Shown: positions 54,304 through 63,012, counted from the stretch's first letter. The stretch: 64,000 bases of DNA from an uncultured Myxococcales bacterium (GCA_903847405.1 CAINDP010000179.1:1-64000), one strand, 5' to 3'. Translations and numbers: made by a program. The notes: generated from the letters alone by a model not told the origin.

Positions 54304-54352
54304 GGCGGATCTCCACGTGCGACGCGACGAGTCTACAGGAAGAGGGGCGGGA

Positions 54353-55618
54353 TCAGATCGCCAGGCGGCCCCGGAACGCCTGGAGGGCGGCGCAGGCGCG
54401 ATCCGCCTCGGCGGCATCCTGGATCGCGGGACCCGGCAGCCGGATGGCGCGTCGCAGCCAGGAACGGGCCCCGGGCCGCTCCTCGCCGGCCAGCGCACCG
54501 GCGTCGTCGGCCAGCGCGGCCCCGTGGTCGGCGACGATGCCAGCCTTGCGGAGGTGCCGCACCATCACGCTGCCGTCCCGTCCCGGCGGGACCCGCACCA
54601 CGACGTCCGAGGGCACCCACCGGTCCGGTGCGTCCAACGCCAGGCCCGTCGCCTGCAGACCCAGGGCGCCCAGCAGTCCTCGTGCCACCCCCTGCCGGTG
54701 CTCGATCCGCCGGGGCAGGTCGTCCAGTGCCGCCAGTCCCAGGCGGGCCTGGAGGTTCGACAGGCCGCGGACCGGGCCCTCGGGCGGGTTCAGCCGTACC
54801 GCACCGTCCAGCCAGTCCACCAGAGGCCGGACGGGCTCGCTGCCCAGGATCGGCGCCAGGAGGCGTCGCAACAGGTCCGTTCGGGCGGCCTCGCCGGTCG
54901 CCTCGGCCAGGACCCGGGTCAGGACCTCGCCGGCGGAGGACGGGGGGACGTCCGTGAAAAGGGGCAGGCGCCGGGCGGCCTCGGACTCCAGGGCGATGGC
55001 GATCCCGCCCCCGAAGGCGTGGACGGCGCCCCCGGCGTCGAAGCGGAAGGTCGCGCCGTCCGCCAGGGAACCTACGGGTTCCGCGGCCAGGCGTGCGCCC
55101 AGCGCGTATCCGCCGTCCTCGATCAGCACGGCGCCGCGAGCCCGGGCCACAACCGCCAGCGCCGGGATGTCCGCGGCCCTGCCGAACAGGTGCGACACCA
55201 CGACGCACCGCGTGTCCGGGGTGCAGGCCCGGTCCAGGAGGGCCGGCGTGGGAAACGGGTGGTCCTCCCCGACGTCCACCGTGGCCACGCGGTATCCCAG
55301 TTGGCGCAGGAAGGGCACCAGGCCCCCGTGCCCGTAGGCGGGAACGACGACCCGGGCGCCTGCGGGCACGCGCAGCGCCGACAGGAGGGCGGCCATCGCC
55401 TCCAGGCCGGAGGAGGTCGCGCGGGCGTCGGGGGGGAAGCGTCGGCGTCCCTGGACCAGGCCCGCGATGCGCGCCTCGAACACCCGGAGGTGCGGGCCGC
55501 GCTCCACGGTGCCGCGCGCCAGCGCGTCGAGGACGTGCGTGACCAGGCCGGGACAGGATTCGGATCGTCGCGGCGACAGCACCTGGATTCTCGTCGAGGG
55601 TCGGGGGGAGTGTAGCAC
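54353..55618 (-). CDS. DegT/DnrJ/EryC1-like protein lacking the PLP lysine
   Basis: The protein has 421 residues if it starts at GTG 55618; GTG 55582 is also possible. The fold is recognised from VLDALARGTVERGPHLRVFE, SSGLEAMAALLSALRV, VVVPAYGHGGLVPFLRQLG and VLIEDGGYALGARL, whose Asp would contact PLP nitrogen. The usual FSFxxxK site reads FRFDAGGAVHAFGGG here: the Schiff-base lysine is replaced, and no lysine occurs until near the C-terminus. It is therefore unlikely to be an aminotransferase. It begins 12 bases after BMC-T1, so it probably belongs to the microcompartment operon. Confidence 0.75.
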   Translation of the reverse strand: MLHSPRPSTRIQVLSPRRSESCPGLVTHVLDALARGTVERGPHLRVFEARIAGLVQGRRRFPPDARATSSGLEAMAALLSALRVPAGARVVVPAYGHGGLVPFLRQLGYRVATVDVGEDHPFPTPALLDRACTPDTRCVVVSHLFGRAADIPALAVVARARGAVLIEDGGYALGARLAAEPVGSLADGATFRFDAGGAVHAFGGGIAIALESEAARRLPLFTDVPPSSAGEVLTRVLAEATGEAARTDLLRRLLAPILGSEPVRPLVDWLDGAVRLNPPEGPVRGLSNLQARLGLAALDDLPRRIEHRQGVARGLLGALGLQATGLALDAPDRWVPSDVVVRVPPGRDGSVMVRHLRKAGIVADHGAALADDAGALAGEERPGARSWLRRAIRLPGPAIQDAAEADRACAALQAFRGRLAI

Positions 55619-55630
55619 GGGGAGGGGAGG

Positions 55631-56227
55631 CTAGAGGCCCAGAGCGGCCAGGAACTCGACGTGGGGGTTCGCGATGACCTCGGTGGCGAGGAGGTGGCTG
55701 GGGGTCGCGGCGTCCGACGCGGCCTGGACCGAAGCCTCGACGTCGTACAGGTCGCCCGCGAAGGCGAACCAGCACTTGCCGCCGATCCCGGCCGACAGGT
55801 GCAGGACCATCATGCCGACGTCCGCGGCCTTCAGCGCGGCATCCGCCGCCCGCAGGCCCGCACAGGACGTGTCGCACTCGACGATGCCCACGGACGCGTC
55901 GCCCCGCGGCGGGAACACCCCGAAGACGGCGGGCTCCAACTGGCGGTGGGCATAGGGCAGGAACAGTCGATCGACCTTCTGGTCGCCCGCGATGCGCTCG
56001 GCCTCCAGCAGGGATTCCTCGACCTCGGCCACCGTGCCGTCCAGCAGAATCAAAAACTTGCCGGGGGATACGGGGTTCGCCAGCACGACGCGCGAGGCGG
56101 CCTTCTTCACCAGGGCGTCGACGGCCACCAGGCCCCGGGCGATGGACTGGACCTCGATGCCCGCGAGGGCCTCGGGGACCTGCGCCAGGTCGGGGGCGGG
56201 CACGAAGCGCGGCGATTGAAGGCTCAC
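55631..56227 (-). CDS. tandem-domain microcompartment shell protein BMC-T1 (PduT-like)
   Basis: The protein has 198 residues with two BMC domains: the first (about 24-100) with SIARGLVAVDALVKKA, VLANPVSPGKFLILLDGTVAEVEESL; the second (about 110-195) with VGIVECDTSCAGLRAADAALKAAD and SAGIGGKCWFAFAGDLYDVEAS. Such proteins form pseudohexameric trimers in the shell, sometimes with a pore iron-sulfur cluster. GTG 56227 has AGGAG upstream. The sequence strongly recalls the Haliangium ochraceum BMC-T1. Confidence 0.92.
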   Translation of the reverse strand: MSLQSPRFVPAPDLAQVPEALAGIEVQSIARGLVAVDALVKKAASRVVLANPVSPGKFLILLDGTVAEVEESLLEAERIAGDQKVDRLFLPYAHRQLEPAVFGVFPPRGDASVGIVECDTSCAGLRAADAALKAADVGMMVLHLSAGIGGKCWFAFAGDLYDVEASVQAASDAATPSHLLATEVIANPHVEFLAALGL

Positions 56228-56246
56228 GGTTCTCCTGTCCTGGGAC

Positions 56247-57671
56247 CTACACGATCCGGAAATAGTCCTTCAGCACGCACCGCCGCTCGCGCGTGAAATT
56301 GATGGCCGTCGTCAGCCCCTCGCCGGTCGGGCTGGCGATCGTGAACGACGTGTAGCCTTCGCCGTCCAGGCCCAGGCCCGCGTAGGACGGGGCGTTCTTG
56401 GCGAAGATCGACACGTTCGCGACCCTCGCGTACCGGTGCAGGTTTTCCACGTTCAGCGAGTGCATCACCGCCGTGTGCCGGTACCCGTGCTCGACGCGCA
56501 GGCCCGCCGCGATCGCCTCGTCCACGTTCTTGACGCGGAACATCGGGAGGATCGGCATCAACTGCTCGACCTGGACCAGCGGGTGGGCCTCGTCGCACTC
56601 GAAGAACGCGATGCGGACGTCGTCCGGGATGTCGATGCCGACGTCGCGGAGGATCACGCTGGGGTTCTTGCCGATGTAGCGCTTGTTGGCTTCGGTGCCG
56701 TTGACCAGCAACTGGGTCAGCTTCGGGACCACCGAGTCGCGGACGAGGTAGGCGCCGGCGCGGATCAGTTCGTGCTTCAGACGGTCGGCGATGGCCTCGA
56801 CCGCGATGATTTCCTTTTCGACGATGCAGACGATGTTGTTGTCCAGGCTGGCGCCCAGGATGATGTCCCGGGCCGCCTTGTCCAGTTTGGCCGTTTCGTC
56901 CACCACGACCGGCGGGTTTCCGGGCCCGGCGCCGATGCACTTCTTGCCCGTCGCCATGGCGGCCTTCACGACCGCGGGGCCGCCCGTCACCACGACCAGC
57001 GCCGTGTGCGGGTGCCGCATCAGCGTGTTCGCGGACTCGATCGTCGGTTCCGGCGTCGTGCACAGGAGGTTGTCCGGCGCGCCTGCTGCGACCATCGCCT
57101 CGTTCAGCCAGCGGACCAGCGTGACCGTCGTCTTCTTCGCCGCCGGGTGCCCGTTGAACACCACGGCGTTGCCGCCGGCAATCATGCCGATGGCGTTGCA
57201 GATGATGGTTTCGGTGGCGTTGGTGCAGGGCGTGATGGCGCAGATGACGCCGTAGGGCGCCCTCTCTGTCAGCGTCATTCCGTGGTCGCCGGTGAAGGCC
57301 CGGGGGACCAGGATTTCCGTCCCCGGCGTCTTCATCGCCACCAGGCGGTTCTTGTTGATCTTGTCCTCGACGCGGCCGAAGGTCGTTTCCTCGACCGCCA
57401 TCGTGGCCAGTTCCTTCAGGCGGGCCAGCGTCAGTTTGCGGATGGCCCGGATGGCCTTGTCGCGCACCTCCAGGCCGGCCAGGGACAGTTGCTCCTGGGC
57501 GGTCCGGGCCGCGGTCATGGCCTGCTCGATGTCCGGGAAGATGCCGAACCGGCCCGATTCCTGCCGGTTGTGCACGATGGCCGGCGCCCCGATGGCCTGG
57601 TTCCCGTCCTGGCGGAGCTTGGACAGCACCGCCTCGACGATCGCCGAAACCTTTTGTTCGTCCACTGCCAT
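56247..57671 (-). CDS. CoA-acylating aldehyde dehydrogenase of the microcompartment
   Basis: The protein has 474 residues of the EutE/PduP group. The first 20 residues (VDEQKVSAIVEAVLSKLRQ) form an amphipathic helix of encapsulation-peptide type, followed by a linker. The catalytic Cys282 lies in DNNIVCIVEKE. TPCTNATETIICNAIGMIAGGNAV and GHPAAKKTT are typical of the acylating dehydrogenases. It converts an aldehyde plus CoA and NAD into an acyl-CoA inside the shell. GGAGG lies before ATG 57671. Confidence 0.92.
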   Translation of the reverse strand: MAVDEQKVSAIVEAVLSKLRQDGNQAIGAPAIVHNRQESGRFGIFPDIEQAMTAARTAQEQLSLAGLEVRDKAIRAIRKLTLARLKELATMAVEETTFGRVEDKINKNRLVAMKTPGTEILVPRAFTGDHGMTLTERAPYGVICAITPCTNATETIICNAIGMIAGGNAVVFNGHPAAKKTTVTLVRWLNEAMVAAGAPDNLLCTTPEPTIESANTLMRHPHTALVVVTGGPAVVKAAMATGKKCIGAGPGNPPVVVDETAKLDKAARDIILGASLDNNIVCIVEKEIIAVEAIADRLKHELIRAGAYLVRDSVVPKLTQLLVNGTEANKRYIGKNPSVILRDVGIDIPDDVRIAFFECDEAHPLVQVEQLMPILPMFRVKNVDEAIAAGLRVEHGYRHTAVMHSLNVENLHRYARVANVSIFAKNAPSYAGLGLDGEGYTSFTIASPTGEGLTTAINFTRERRCVLKDYFRIV

Positions 57672-57685
57672 GAAGACCTCCGGCC

Positions 57686-57976
57686 TTACGCCTTCACGTA
57701 CCGCCGGTCGCCGCCGAACTCGACCTCGTCCACGATCGCCATGATCACGGCATCGACGGGCCGGTCCTTCGTCGCCACCGTCTGGCGTGCCGAGGAGCCG
57801 GACGCGTACAGGACGACTTCGCCCTCGCCGGCGCCGACGGCGTCGACCGCGACGACCATCTTGCCCGTCTGGCGCATGTCCTGGTCCAGTTCACGGACGA
57901 GGAGGAAGCGCAGGCCGCGCAGGTCCTCTTCCTTTTTCGTGGCGACCACGGTCCCCACCACCAGGCCCATCAGCAT
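57686..57976 (-). CDS. microcompartment vertex protein BMC-P (EutN/CcmL family)
   Basis: The protein has 96 residues from ATG 57976, with GGAGG five bases upstream. [25 protein letters not shown] and [24 protein letters not shown] are the family signatures. Five copies form the pentamer that caps the polyhedral vertices. The longer reading frame adds 13 residues without support. Confidence 0.92.
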   Translation of the reverse strand: MLMGLVVGTVVATKKEEDLRGLRFLLVRELDQDMRQTGKMVVAVDAVGAGEGEVVLYASGSSARQTVATKDRPVDAVIMAIVDEVEFGGDRRYVKA

Positions 57977-58039
57977 CGCGGCCTCCAGCGGGGAAAGGAC
58001 GGCGCGTGCCGACATTCCCCGGGATGTGAACGGCCTGCT

Positions 58040-58100
58040 CCGCGGGCGCGTCGGACGACCGGCGCCCGGTCGGGCGTCGGTCGTCGGCGCAGCCCCGCGG
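58040..58100 (-). other. large stem-loop between the BMC-H and BMC-P genes
   Basis: The inner arms 58054-58068 and 58071-58085 are reverse complements at 14 of 15 positions (the exception is a possible G-U pair), and the outer CCGCGGG/CCCGCGG arms (58040-58046 and 58094-58100) pair perfectly. It lies in the 150-base gap between the two genes, downstream of BMC-H in the direction of transcription, where it could stabilise or attenuate the mRNA. No U-tract follows on the minus strand, so it does not look like a simple terminator. Confidence 0.75.
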
Positions 58101-58126
58101 AACGGGCCCGTCCGGATTGCGACCGG

Positions 58127-58417
58127 CTACTTGCCCTTGGTCTGGCGGCCCAGGGGAAGTGCCTCGTCGATGTTGACGTGCGGCCGCGGGATGACGTGCA
58201 CGCTGACCAGTTCGCCCACGCGCTCGGCCTGGCGGGCGCCGGCCTCGGTCGCGGCCTTCACGGCAGCGACGTCGCCGCGGACGATCGCGGTCACGAAGCC
58301 GCCGCCGGTCTTCTCGTACCCGACCAACTCGACCTTCGCCGCCTTGACCATCGCGTCAGCCGCTTCGACCATCGCGACGAAGCCCTTGGTTTCGATCATG
58401 CCCAGAGCGTCTGCCAT
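58127..58417 (-). CDS. microcompartment hexamer protein BMC-H
   Basis: The protein has 96 residues: [39 protein letters not shown] and [19 protein letters not shown] are diagnostic of BMC-H (PduA/EutM/CcmK group). It is the main facet protein. GGAG lies nine bases before ATG 58417. It closely resembles the BMC-H of Haliangium ochraceum as I remember it. A strong stem-loop follows the gene. Confidence 0.96.
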   Translation of the reverse strand: MADALGMIETKGFVAMVEAADAMVKAAKVELVGYEKTGGGFVTAIVRGDVAAVKAATEAGARQAERVGELVSVHVIPRPHVNIDEALPLGRQTKGK

Positions 58418-58466
58418 GTCCCGTCTCCTTCGGTTGGAACAAATATCACTTGAGCCCGCCGGCGCC

Positions 58467-59078
58467 TTACACGCCGGACAGCGCGTTCAACGCGCCCACG
58501 GCGGCTTCTGCCGCCGAATCGATCTCGGATTCAGACCCGGACAGCCACAGCCGCCCGACGGCGCCGTAGGGCTGGACCTGGTTCAGGAAGATGTTCGCCG
58601 CCTTTTCCGCCTCGTTGGCCGCGAGGGCCACGTAGCCGGCCGGCTCGGTTTCCAGGATGAACAGGCTCTGGCCCGGGAGGATCATCATGCCCCAACTGTT
58701 CCGGTTGATCAGTTGGGCCTGGTAGGCCTCGACGGACCGGATGATCTGGTTCGACAGCAACCGGGGCTTCATGCGGCCCGATTCCTTGAGGTCCAGCGAG
58801 CTGAGGATCGCCTCGCCGGCCCGCAGGACCTCGCCCTTGTCGAAATCGTGCACCTCGAGCAGGCCGTAGGCGCGCTCGACGACCTGGATCGCGGGCACGA
58901 CGGTCGTGGCCTTCAGCGCCACGTCGGTGATGCGGTTGATGACGATTCCGGGTGCGACTTCGACGAACAGGGACGCCTGTTCGGGCACCGGCAGGAAGCC
59001 CTTGGCTGTCTTGCCGATGAAGGACGCCAACTGGGGCTGCAGGCTGTCCAGGAACGCGTAGGTGCGCAGCGTGACCAT
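58467..59078 (-). CDS. tandem-domain microcompartment shell protein BMC-T2-like
   Basis: The protein has 203 residues. [20 protein letters not shown] and [23 protein letters not shown], with [32 protein letters not shown], match the gated, double-stacking BMC-T proteins (BMC-T2/T3 of Haliangium). The second domain begins [30 protein letters not shown] precedes ATG 59078. It is the first gene of the microcompartment operon; a divergent promoter region lies upstream. Confidence 0.9.
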   Translation of the reverse strand: MVTLRTYAFLDSLQPQLASFIGKTAKGFLPVPEQASLFVEVAPGIVINRITDVALKATTVVPAIQVVERAYGLLEVHDFDKGEVLRAGEAILSSLDLKESGRMKPRLLSNQIIRSVEAYQAQLINRNSWGMMILPGQSLFILETEPAGYVALAANEAEKAANIFLNQVQPYGAVGRLWLSGSESEIDSAAEAAVGALNALSGV

Positions 59079-59118
59079 CGTCTCCTCCTCGCGCGGCCCC
59101 GGCCTCCGGAGCGGCCGA

Positions 59119-59148
59119 AGGTTAGCACAACGTCCCGGCACGTGTCGA
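59119..59148 (-). promoter_or_regulatory. possible promoter of the microcompartment operon
   Basis: On the minus strand TCGACA (-35, 59143-59148) and TAACCT (-10, 59119-59124) are 18 bases apart. The -35 matches 5/6 and the -10 3/6. It would place transcription start about 35 bases before BMC-T2. Confidence 0.35.
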
Positions 59149-59158
59149 TTCGATCGAA
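59149..59158. promoter_or_regulatory. palindromic possible operator TTCGATCGAA
   Basis: A perfect 10-bp palindrome directly upstream of the proposed -35 of the microcompartment operon and about 70 bases from the rubrerythrin promoter. It could be an operator, but only one copy is present. Confidence 0.35.
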
Positions 59159-59227
59159 CACCCTCCCAACCCTACTTTTTCTGCCCCGGCATCCCCGCCA
59201 AACCATGCGCGGTGGCCGCGGTGCGTC

Positions 59228-59256
59228 TTGACAGGCGGGGGGCACGGCGGTACCAC
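59228..59256 (+). promoter_or_regulatory. possible sigma-70 promoter of the rubrerythrin gene
   Basis: TTGACA (59228-59233) is a perfect -35. After 17 bases TACCAC (59251-59256) is a weak -10 (3/6). The start codon is at 59291 with GGAGG upstream, giving a leader of about 28 bases. Confidence 0.5.
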
Positions 59257-59290
59257 TGCCAGCGTTGATTTCCCTAATGGAGGAACCCCG

Positions 59291-59794
59291 ATGAGCAAGA
59301 CCTCGGACAACCTGAAGACGGCCTTTGCGGGCGAAAGCCAGGCGAATCGGAAGTACCTGGCCTACGCCGACAAGGCCCAGGCCGACGGCCTGCCCCACGT
59401 CGCCAAGCTGTTCCGCGCCGCGGCCGACGCCGAAACGATCCACGCCCAGCGCCACTGGCGCGCCCTGGGCATGGTCCGCGACACGACCCAGAACCTCCAG
59501 GACGCCCTGGCCGGCGAAACCTACGAAGTCGCCGAAATGTACCCGCCGATGCTGGAGCAGGCGATCAAGGACCAGGAGATTTCCGCCCAGTACGCCTTCA
59601 AGGGCGCCCTGGAAGCCGAAAAGATCCACCAGACGCTGTTCACGGCGGCCCTGGAAGCGGTCACGAACGGCAAGGACATCGAGGAGTTCAAGGCCCATAC
59701 GTGCCTGGTGTGCGGCTTCACGCATGTCGGCGGGCCGATCGACAAGTGCCCCGTCTGCGGCGCGGTGTGGTCGAAGTTCCGCGAAGTCGACTGA
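59291..59794 (+). CDS. rbr: rubrerythrin
   Basis: The protein has 167 residues. The ferritin-like diiron domain has AGESQANRKYLAYADKA, AETIHAQRH, ETYEVAEMYP and EAEKIHQTL with the metal-ligand Glu and His residues. The rubredoxin domain at the C-terminus has CLVCGF and CPVCGA (last 35 residues). It reduces hydrogen peroxide in the cytoplasm of microaerobic bacteria. It is convergent with the bcp gene, two bases from its stop. Confidence 0.95.
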   Translation: MSKTSDNLKTAFAGESQANRKYLAYADKAQADGLPHVAKLFRAAADAETIHAQRHWRALGMVRDTTQNLQDALAGETYEVAEMYPPMLEQAIKDQEISAQYAFKGALEAEKIHQTLFTAALEAVTNGKDIEEFKAHTCLVCGFTHVGGPIDKCPVCGAVWSKFREVD

Positions 59795-59796
59795 GT

Positions 59797-60267
59797 CTAC
59801 AGCGCCCTCAACGCCGCCAGGATCTCGTCGTCGTGCCCGCCCACCTTGACCTTCCGCCAGGCCTTCCGGATGACGCCCTCGCGGTCGATCAGGAACGTGC
59901 TGCGGACAACGCCCAGGGCGGTGCGCCCGAAGATGCTCTTTTCCTTCCAGACGCCGTAGGCCTCCAGGACCTTGCCCGACGTGTCGGACAGCAGCGGGAA
60001 GTCCAGCCCGTACTTCGTGCGGAACTTCGCGTGGCTTTCCAGCGGGTCCTTGCTGACGCCCAGGATCACCGCTCCCAGCGCGCGGAATTCCGCGCCGCGA
60101 TCCTTGAACGCGCAAGCCTCCTTCGTGCAGCCGGGGGTGTCGTCCATGGGGTAGAAGTACAGGACGACCGGCTTGCCGCGCAGGCTCTCCAGCGTGACCT
60201 CGCCCCCCTGGTCGTTGGCCAGCGCGAACCCCGGGGCCTTCATTCCTTCCGTCAATTCGACCGACAT
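59797..60267 (-). CDS. bcp: thiol peroxidase Bcp (peroxiredoxin Q family)
   Basis: The protein has 156 residues. VLYFYPMDDTPGCTKEACAFKD contains the peroxidatic Cys in TPGCTKE and the resolving Cys five residues later, as in Bcp/PrxQ. VVRSTFLIDREGVIRKAW is also typical. It reduces peroxides with thioredoxin. GAGG precedes ATG 60267. Pairing with rubrerythrin suggests a local peroxide-defence block. Confidence 0.94.
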   Translation of the reverse strand: MSVELTEGMKAPGFALANDQGGEVTLESLRGKPVVLYFYPMDDTPGCTKEACAFKDRGAEFRALGAVILGVSKDPLESHAKFRTKYGLDFPLLSDTSGKVLEAYGVWKEKSIFGRTALGVVRSTFLIDREGVIRKAWRKVKVGGHDDEILAALRAL

Positions 60268-60332
60268 CTTGGATTCCTCGATTCAGGCCCAGGCACTATG
60301 GGCACGACTGCCGGTCGGCGCCATGGGGTTGC

Positions 60333-61115
60333 TCAGTCCTGGAACGTCACGACGACCGGCGCGTGGTCCGAGGGCTTTTCCCCCTTGCGCTGGTCGCGAT
60401 CTGTGAAGGCATCCGTGCAGCGCGCCGCCAGGGTCGGCGTCGCCAGGACCAGGTCGATGCGAAGGCCGTGGTTCTTCTGGAACCCCAGCATCCGGTAGTC
60501 CCACCACGAAAACGGGCCGCCTTCGGGATGCCGAACCGCCACCACGTCCACCAGGCCCGTGGCTTCCAGGGCCTGCAGGCGGCCCCGCACCAGGGGGTTC
60601 AGCAGGACGGTGCCGTTCCAGGCCGCGGCGTCGTGGGCGTCGCTGTCCCGGGGGACGATGTTGAAATCCCCGCAGATCACCAGGGGTTCGTCCGGGCGGA
60701 CGTTGCGTCGCAGCCAGGCCTCCAGGCGCGCCAGCCACCGCAGTTTGTACGCGTACTTGTCGCTGTCGGGTTCCTGGCCGTTGGGCACGTAGACGCAGAC
60801 GACACGGATGGGGCCTGTGCAGGTTGACACTGTCGCCGCCACGAAGCGCGCCTGGGGATCGTCCTCGCCGTCGCCCAGGCCCTCGACGACGTCGGCCAGG
60901 GGCAGGCGGGACAGGATCGCGACGCCGTTATAGGTGGGCTGGAACGTCCCGACCGGTTCGTAGCCCGCCGCCCGGATTTCGTCCCAGGGGAAGTCGTCGC
61001 GGATCACCTTCAGTTCCTGCAGGCACAGGACGTCGGGCTGGTGCGCCGACAGCCACGCCAGCAGGCGCTCCTTCCGGGCGCGGACCGAGTTGACGTTCCA
61101 GGTGGCGAGGATCAT
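60333..61115 (-). CDS. xth: exodeoxyribonuclease III
   Basis: The protein has 260 residues of the exonuclease III / AP endonuclease family. Active-site segments are ATWNVNSVRAR, LQELKV (Glu metal ligand), VPNGQ, ICGDFNIVP, SWWDYR and SDHAPVVV (catalytic His). It cleaves at abasic sites and degrades 3' ends during base-excision repair. ATG 61115 follows GGGGGAG. It lies 31 bases downstream of the CoA-transferase gene. Confidence 0.93.
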   Translation of the reverse strand: MILATWNVNSVRARKERLLAWLSAHQPDVLCLQELKVIRDDFPWDEIRAAGYEPVGTFQPTYNGVAILSRLPLADVVEGLGDGEDDPQARFVAATVSTCTGPIRVVCVYVPNGQEPDSDKYAYKLRWLARLEAWLRRNVRPDEPLVICGDFNIVPRDSDAHDAAAWNGTVLLNPLVRGRLQALEATGLVDVVAVRHPEGGPFSWWDYRMLGFQKNHGLRIDLVLATPTLAARCTDAFTDRDQRKGEKPSDHAPVVVTFQD

Positions 61116-61146
61116 GGCGCGCTCCCCCAGAGGGCGTTGTGTTTGT

Positions 61147-62856
61147 CTACGCGACGCCCTTGCCCCAGGCCAGCCGGAAGCCCTCGCCCGTGAGGTAGGC
61201 GGCGGGGGCGACGGGCACGGTGCCGCTTTCGGGCAGAAGGATCCGCGCGGGTGACGCGTCAAGGATATCCTTCTTCACGTCCACGCCGGGCATGACCTCG
61301 ATCAACTCCAGTCCCCGGGCCGTCAGTTGCAGCGTGCACAGCGGCGTCACGTAGAAGACCTTCTGGCCCTTCTTGATCGCCTCGGGCCCGTAGAACGTGA
61401 CCTCGTCCACGTGCTCGACGAACTTGGGAATGCCGGTCTTGACCACGCGAATCCTGCCGCCCTCGACGACGGTCTGGGACCGGGCCTGGAAGGCGCCGAC
61501 GAAGATGATCGCCTTCGCCGCCGACACCAGGTCCGGGAATCCGCCCGGCCCTACGTAGTCCTGGATCCGCGCGCTCTTCTTGCTGACGTTCACGTTGCCC
61601 AGGCTGTCGGCCTGCAGCATGCCCAGGACCGTCACGTCCAGGTTGTCGGCGCAATAGCGGAACATTTCCGCCGACGTGGACAGACGGTCGGGATTCAGCG
61701 CGGTCCCGAAGAACAGGCCCGGCGCCGGGACGCCGCCGTAGGCGCCGGTTTCGATCAGGAACCGCACGTCCTTCGTCAGGCCGCCGACGTCCACGAACCG
61801 CCCCACGACGATGGGCAGGCCGTACCCGTTGATGACGTGCATCCCCGGGTGGCCGATCTTCGCGAACTGGGCCGCCGCCGACCGGGCCATGGCGTTTTCG
61901 ACCGGGCCGCGCACCGGGTCCAGCTTCAGCAGGCCGTTGAAGAAATCCAGCTTCTCCATCGACTCGGCGACGTTCTCGCGGGCGCCTGGAAGGAACATCT
62001 TCCAGTGCTTCAACTGCGGGATCGTCAGGGTCTGCTCGTTGGCCGGGCAGACCACGATGGCATCCACCTTGTCGGCCGGCAGGAAGATCGCCGCCTCGTC
62101 CTTCGGGATGATGCTGGCGACGGTGACGATGGACACGCCGCCGTTGGCCTTCGCCGCCAGCACGGCCTCGCGGACCTCCGTGTAGAGGCACGCGGTCTTC
62201 ATGTAGATGTTGCCTTCGACGTCGGCTTCGGTGGCCAGCACGCAGGCCGCCGTGATCTTCGGCAGGCTGTACTGCAGGTGGCCGTCCACGGCCTCGACCA
62301 GGTTCATGGACGCGTTGGGCGTCACCGCGGACCCGGTGCCGACCCGCGGGTCCAGGAAGGTCCCCATGCCGATGGTCGACAGCAGCGACTGCCGGCCCGT
62401 GCCCTGGCCCTCGGCCAGGTGCGTGATGATGCCCTGGGGCAGCGTGTGCAGTTCGATGCGGCCTTCCGCGCCCGCCTTCAGCATGGCGTGCGCCGTTTCG
62501 TGATGCCCGCTGATGAAGCGGTCGCACAGCCCGGGCCGCGCGACTTCCTCGACGGTGCCCCGGATGCGGCTGCGACCGCCCATGGCGCCGGTCGACACCC
62601 ACGTGAGGCTCTTCGGGTGGCCGGTGGCGTCGAACACGTCGCCCACGGCGGAAAACAGGATCGCGGCCCGCATGTTGGAGGCCATGCCGGCCGACATCAC
62701 GACCGCGCCGTCCGGGATCATCCGGATCGCGTCGCGGGCGGACTTGAACTTCGGATTCGCCAGGTTCCGTGGCCGGAAATCGATGTCCCGCCGGTTCTTC
62801 ACGACCAGCCAGCGGATCAGTTGCGCGACCAGTTGCACCTTCGTGATCGGGTTCAT
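61147..62856 (-). CDS. family I acyl-CoA:carboxylate CoA-transferase (YdiF/propionate CoA-transferase type)
   Basis: The protein has 569 residues, long because both half-domains of the family are fused. VVMSAGMASNMRAAILF and GTGSAVTPNASMNL lie in the first half, and the active-site Glu is probably in FLIETGAYGGVPAPG in the second. QDYVGPGGFPDLV is also conserved. It exchanges CoA between short-chain acids. About 35 extra N-terminal residues (NPITKVQLVAQLIRWLVVK) precede the family start. The natural substrate is not known. Confidence 0.85.
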   Translation of the reverse strand: MNPITKVQLVAQLIRWLVVKNRRDIDFRPRNLANPKFKSARDAIRMIPDGAVVMSAGMASNMRAAILFSAVGDVFDATGHPKSLTWVSTGAMGGRSRIRGTVEEVARPGLCDRFISGHHETAHAMLKAGAEGRIELHTLPQGIITHLAEGQGTGRQSLLSTIGMGTFLDPRVGTGSAVTPNASMNLVEAVDGHLQYSLPKITAACVLATEADVEGNIYMKTACLYTEVREAVLAAKANGGVSIVTVASIIPKDEAAIFLPADKVDAIVVCPANEQTLTIPQLKHWKMFLPGARENVAESMEKLDFFNGLLKLDPVRGPVENAMARSAAAQFAKIGHPGMHVINGYGLPIVVGRFVDVGGLTKDVRFLIETGAYGGVPAPGLFFGTALNPDRLSTSAEMFRYCADNLDVTVLGMLQADSLGNVNVSKKSARIQDYVGPGGFPDLVSAAKAIIFVGAFQARSQTVVEGGRIRVVKTGIPKFVEHVDEVTFYGPEAIKKGQKVFYVTPLCTLQLTARGLELIEVMPGVDVKKDILDASPARILLPESGTVPVAPAAYLTGEGFRLAWGKGVA

Positions 62857-63012
62857 GGAAACCTCGCGATTAGACCGGCAGGCCGCCCCCCGTGGCGACC
62901 GGCGCGATTCTACTCCGGGGCCGCGGCGGTGCAAGGCGGCTCTTCGTCCAAAAATCCTCCAATGGGTCGTTTGTAGCGCCTTCGGGTAGGATCGTCCGCC
63001 GGAGGTGACTGA

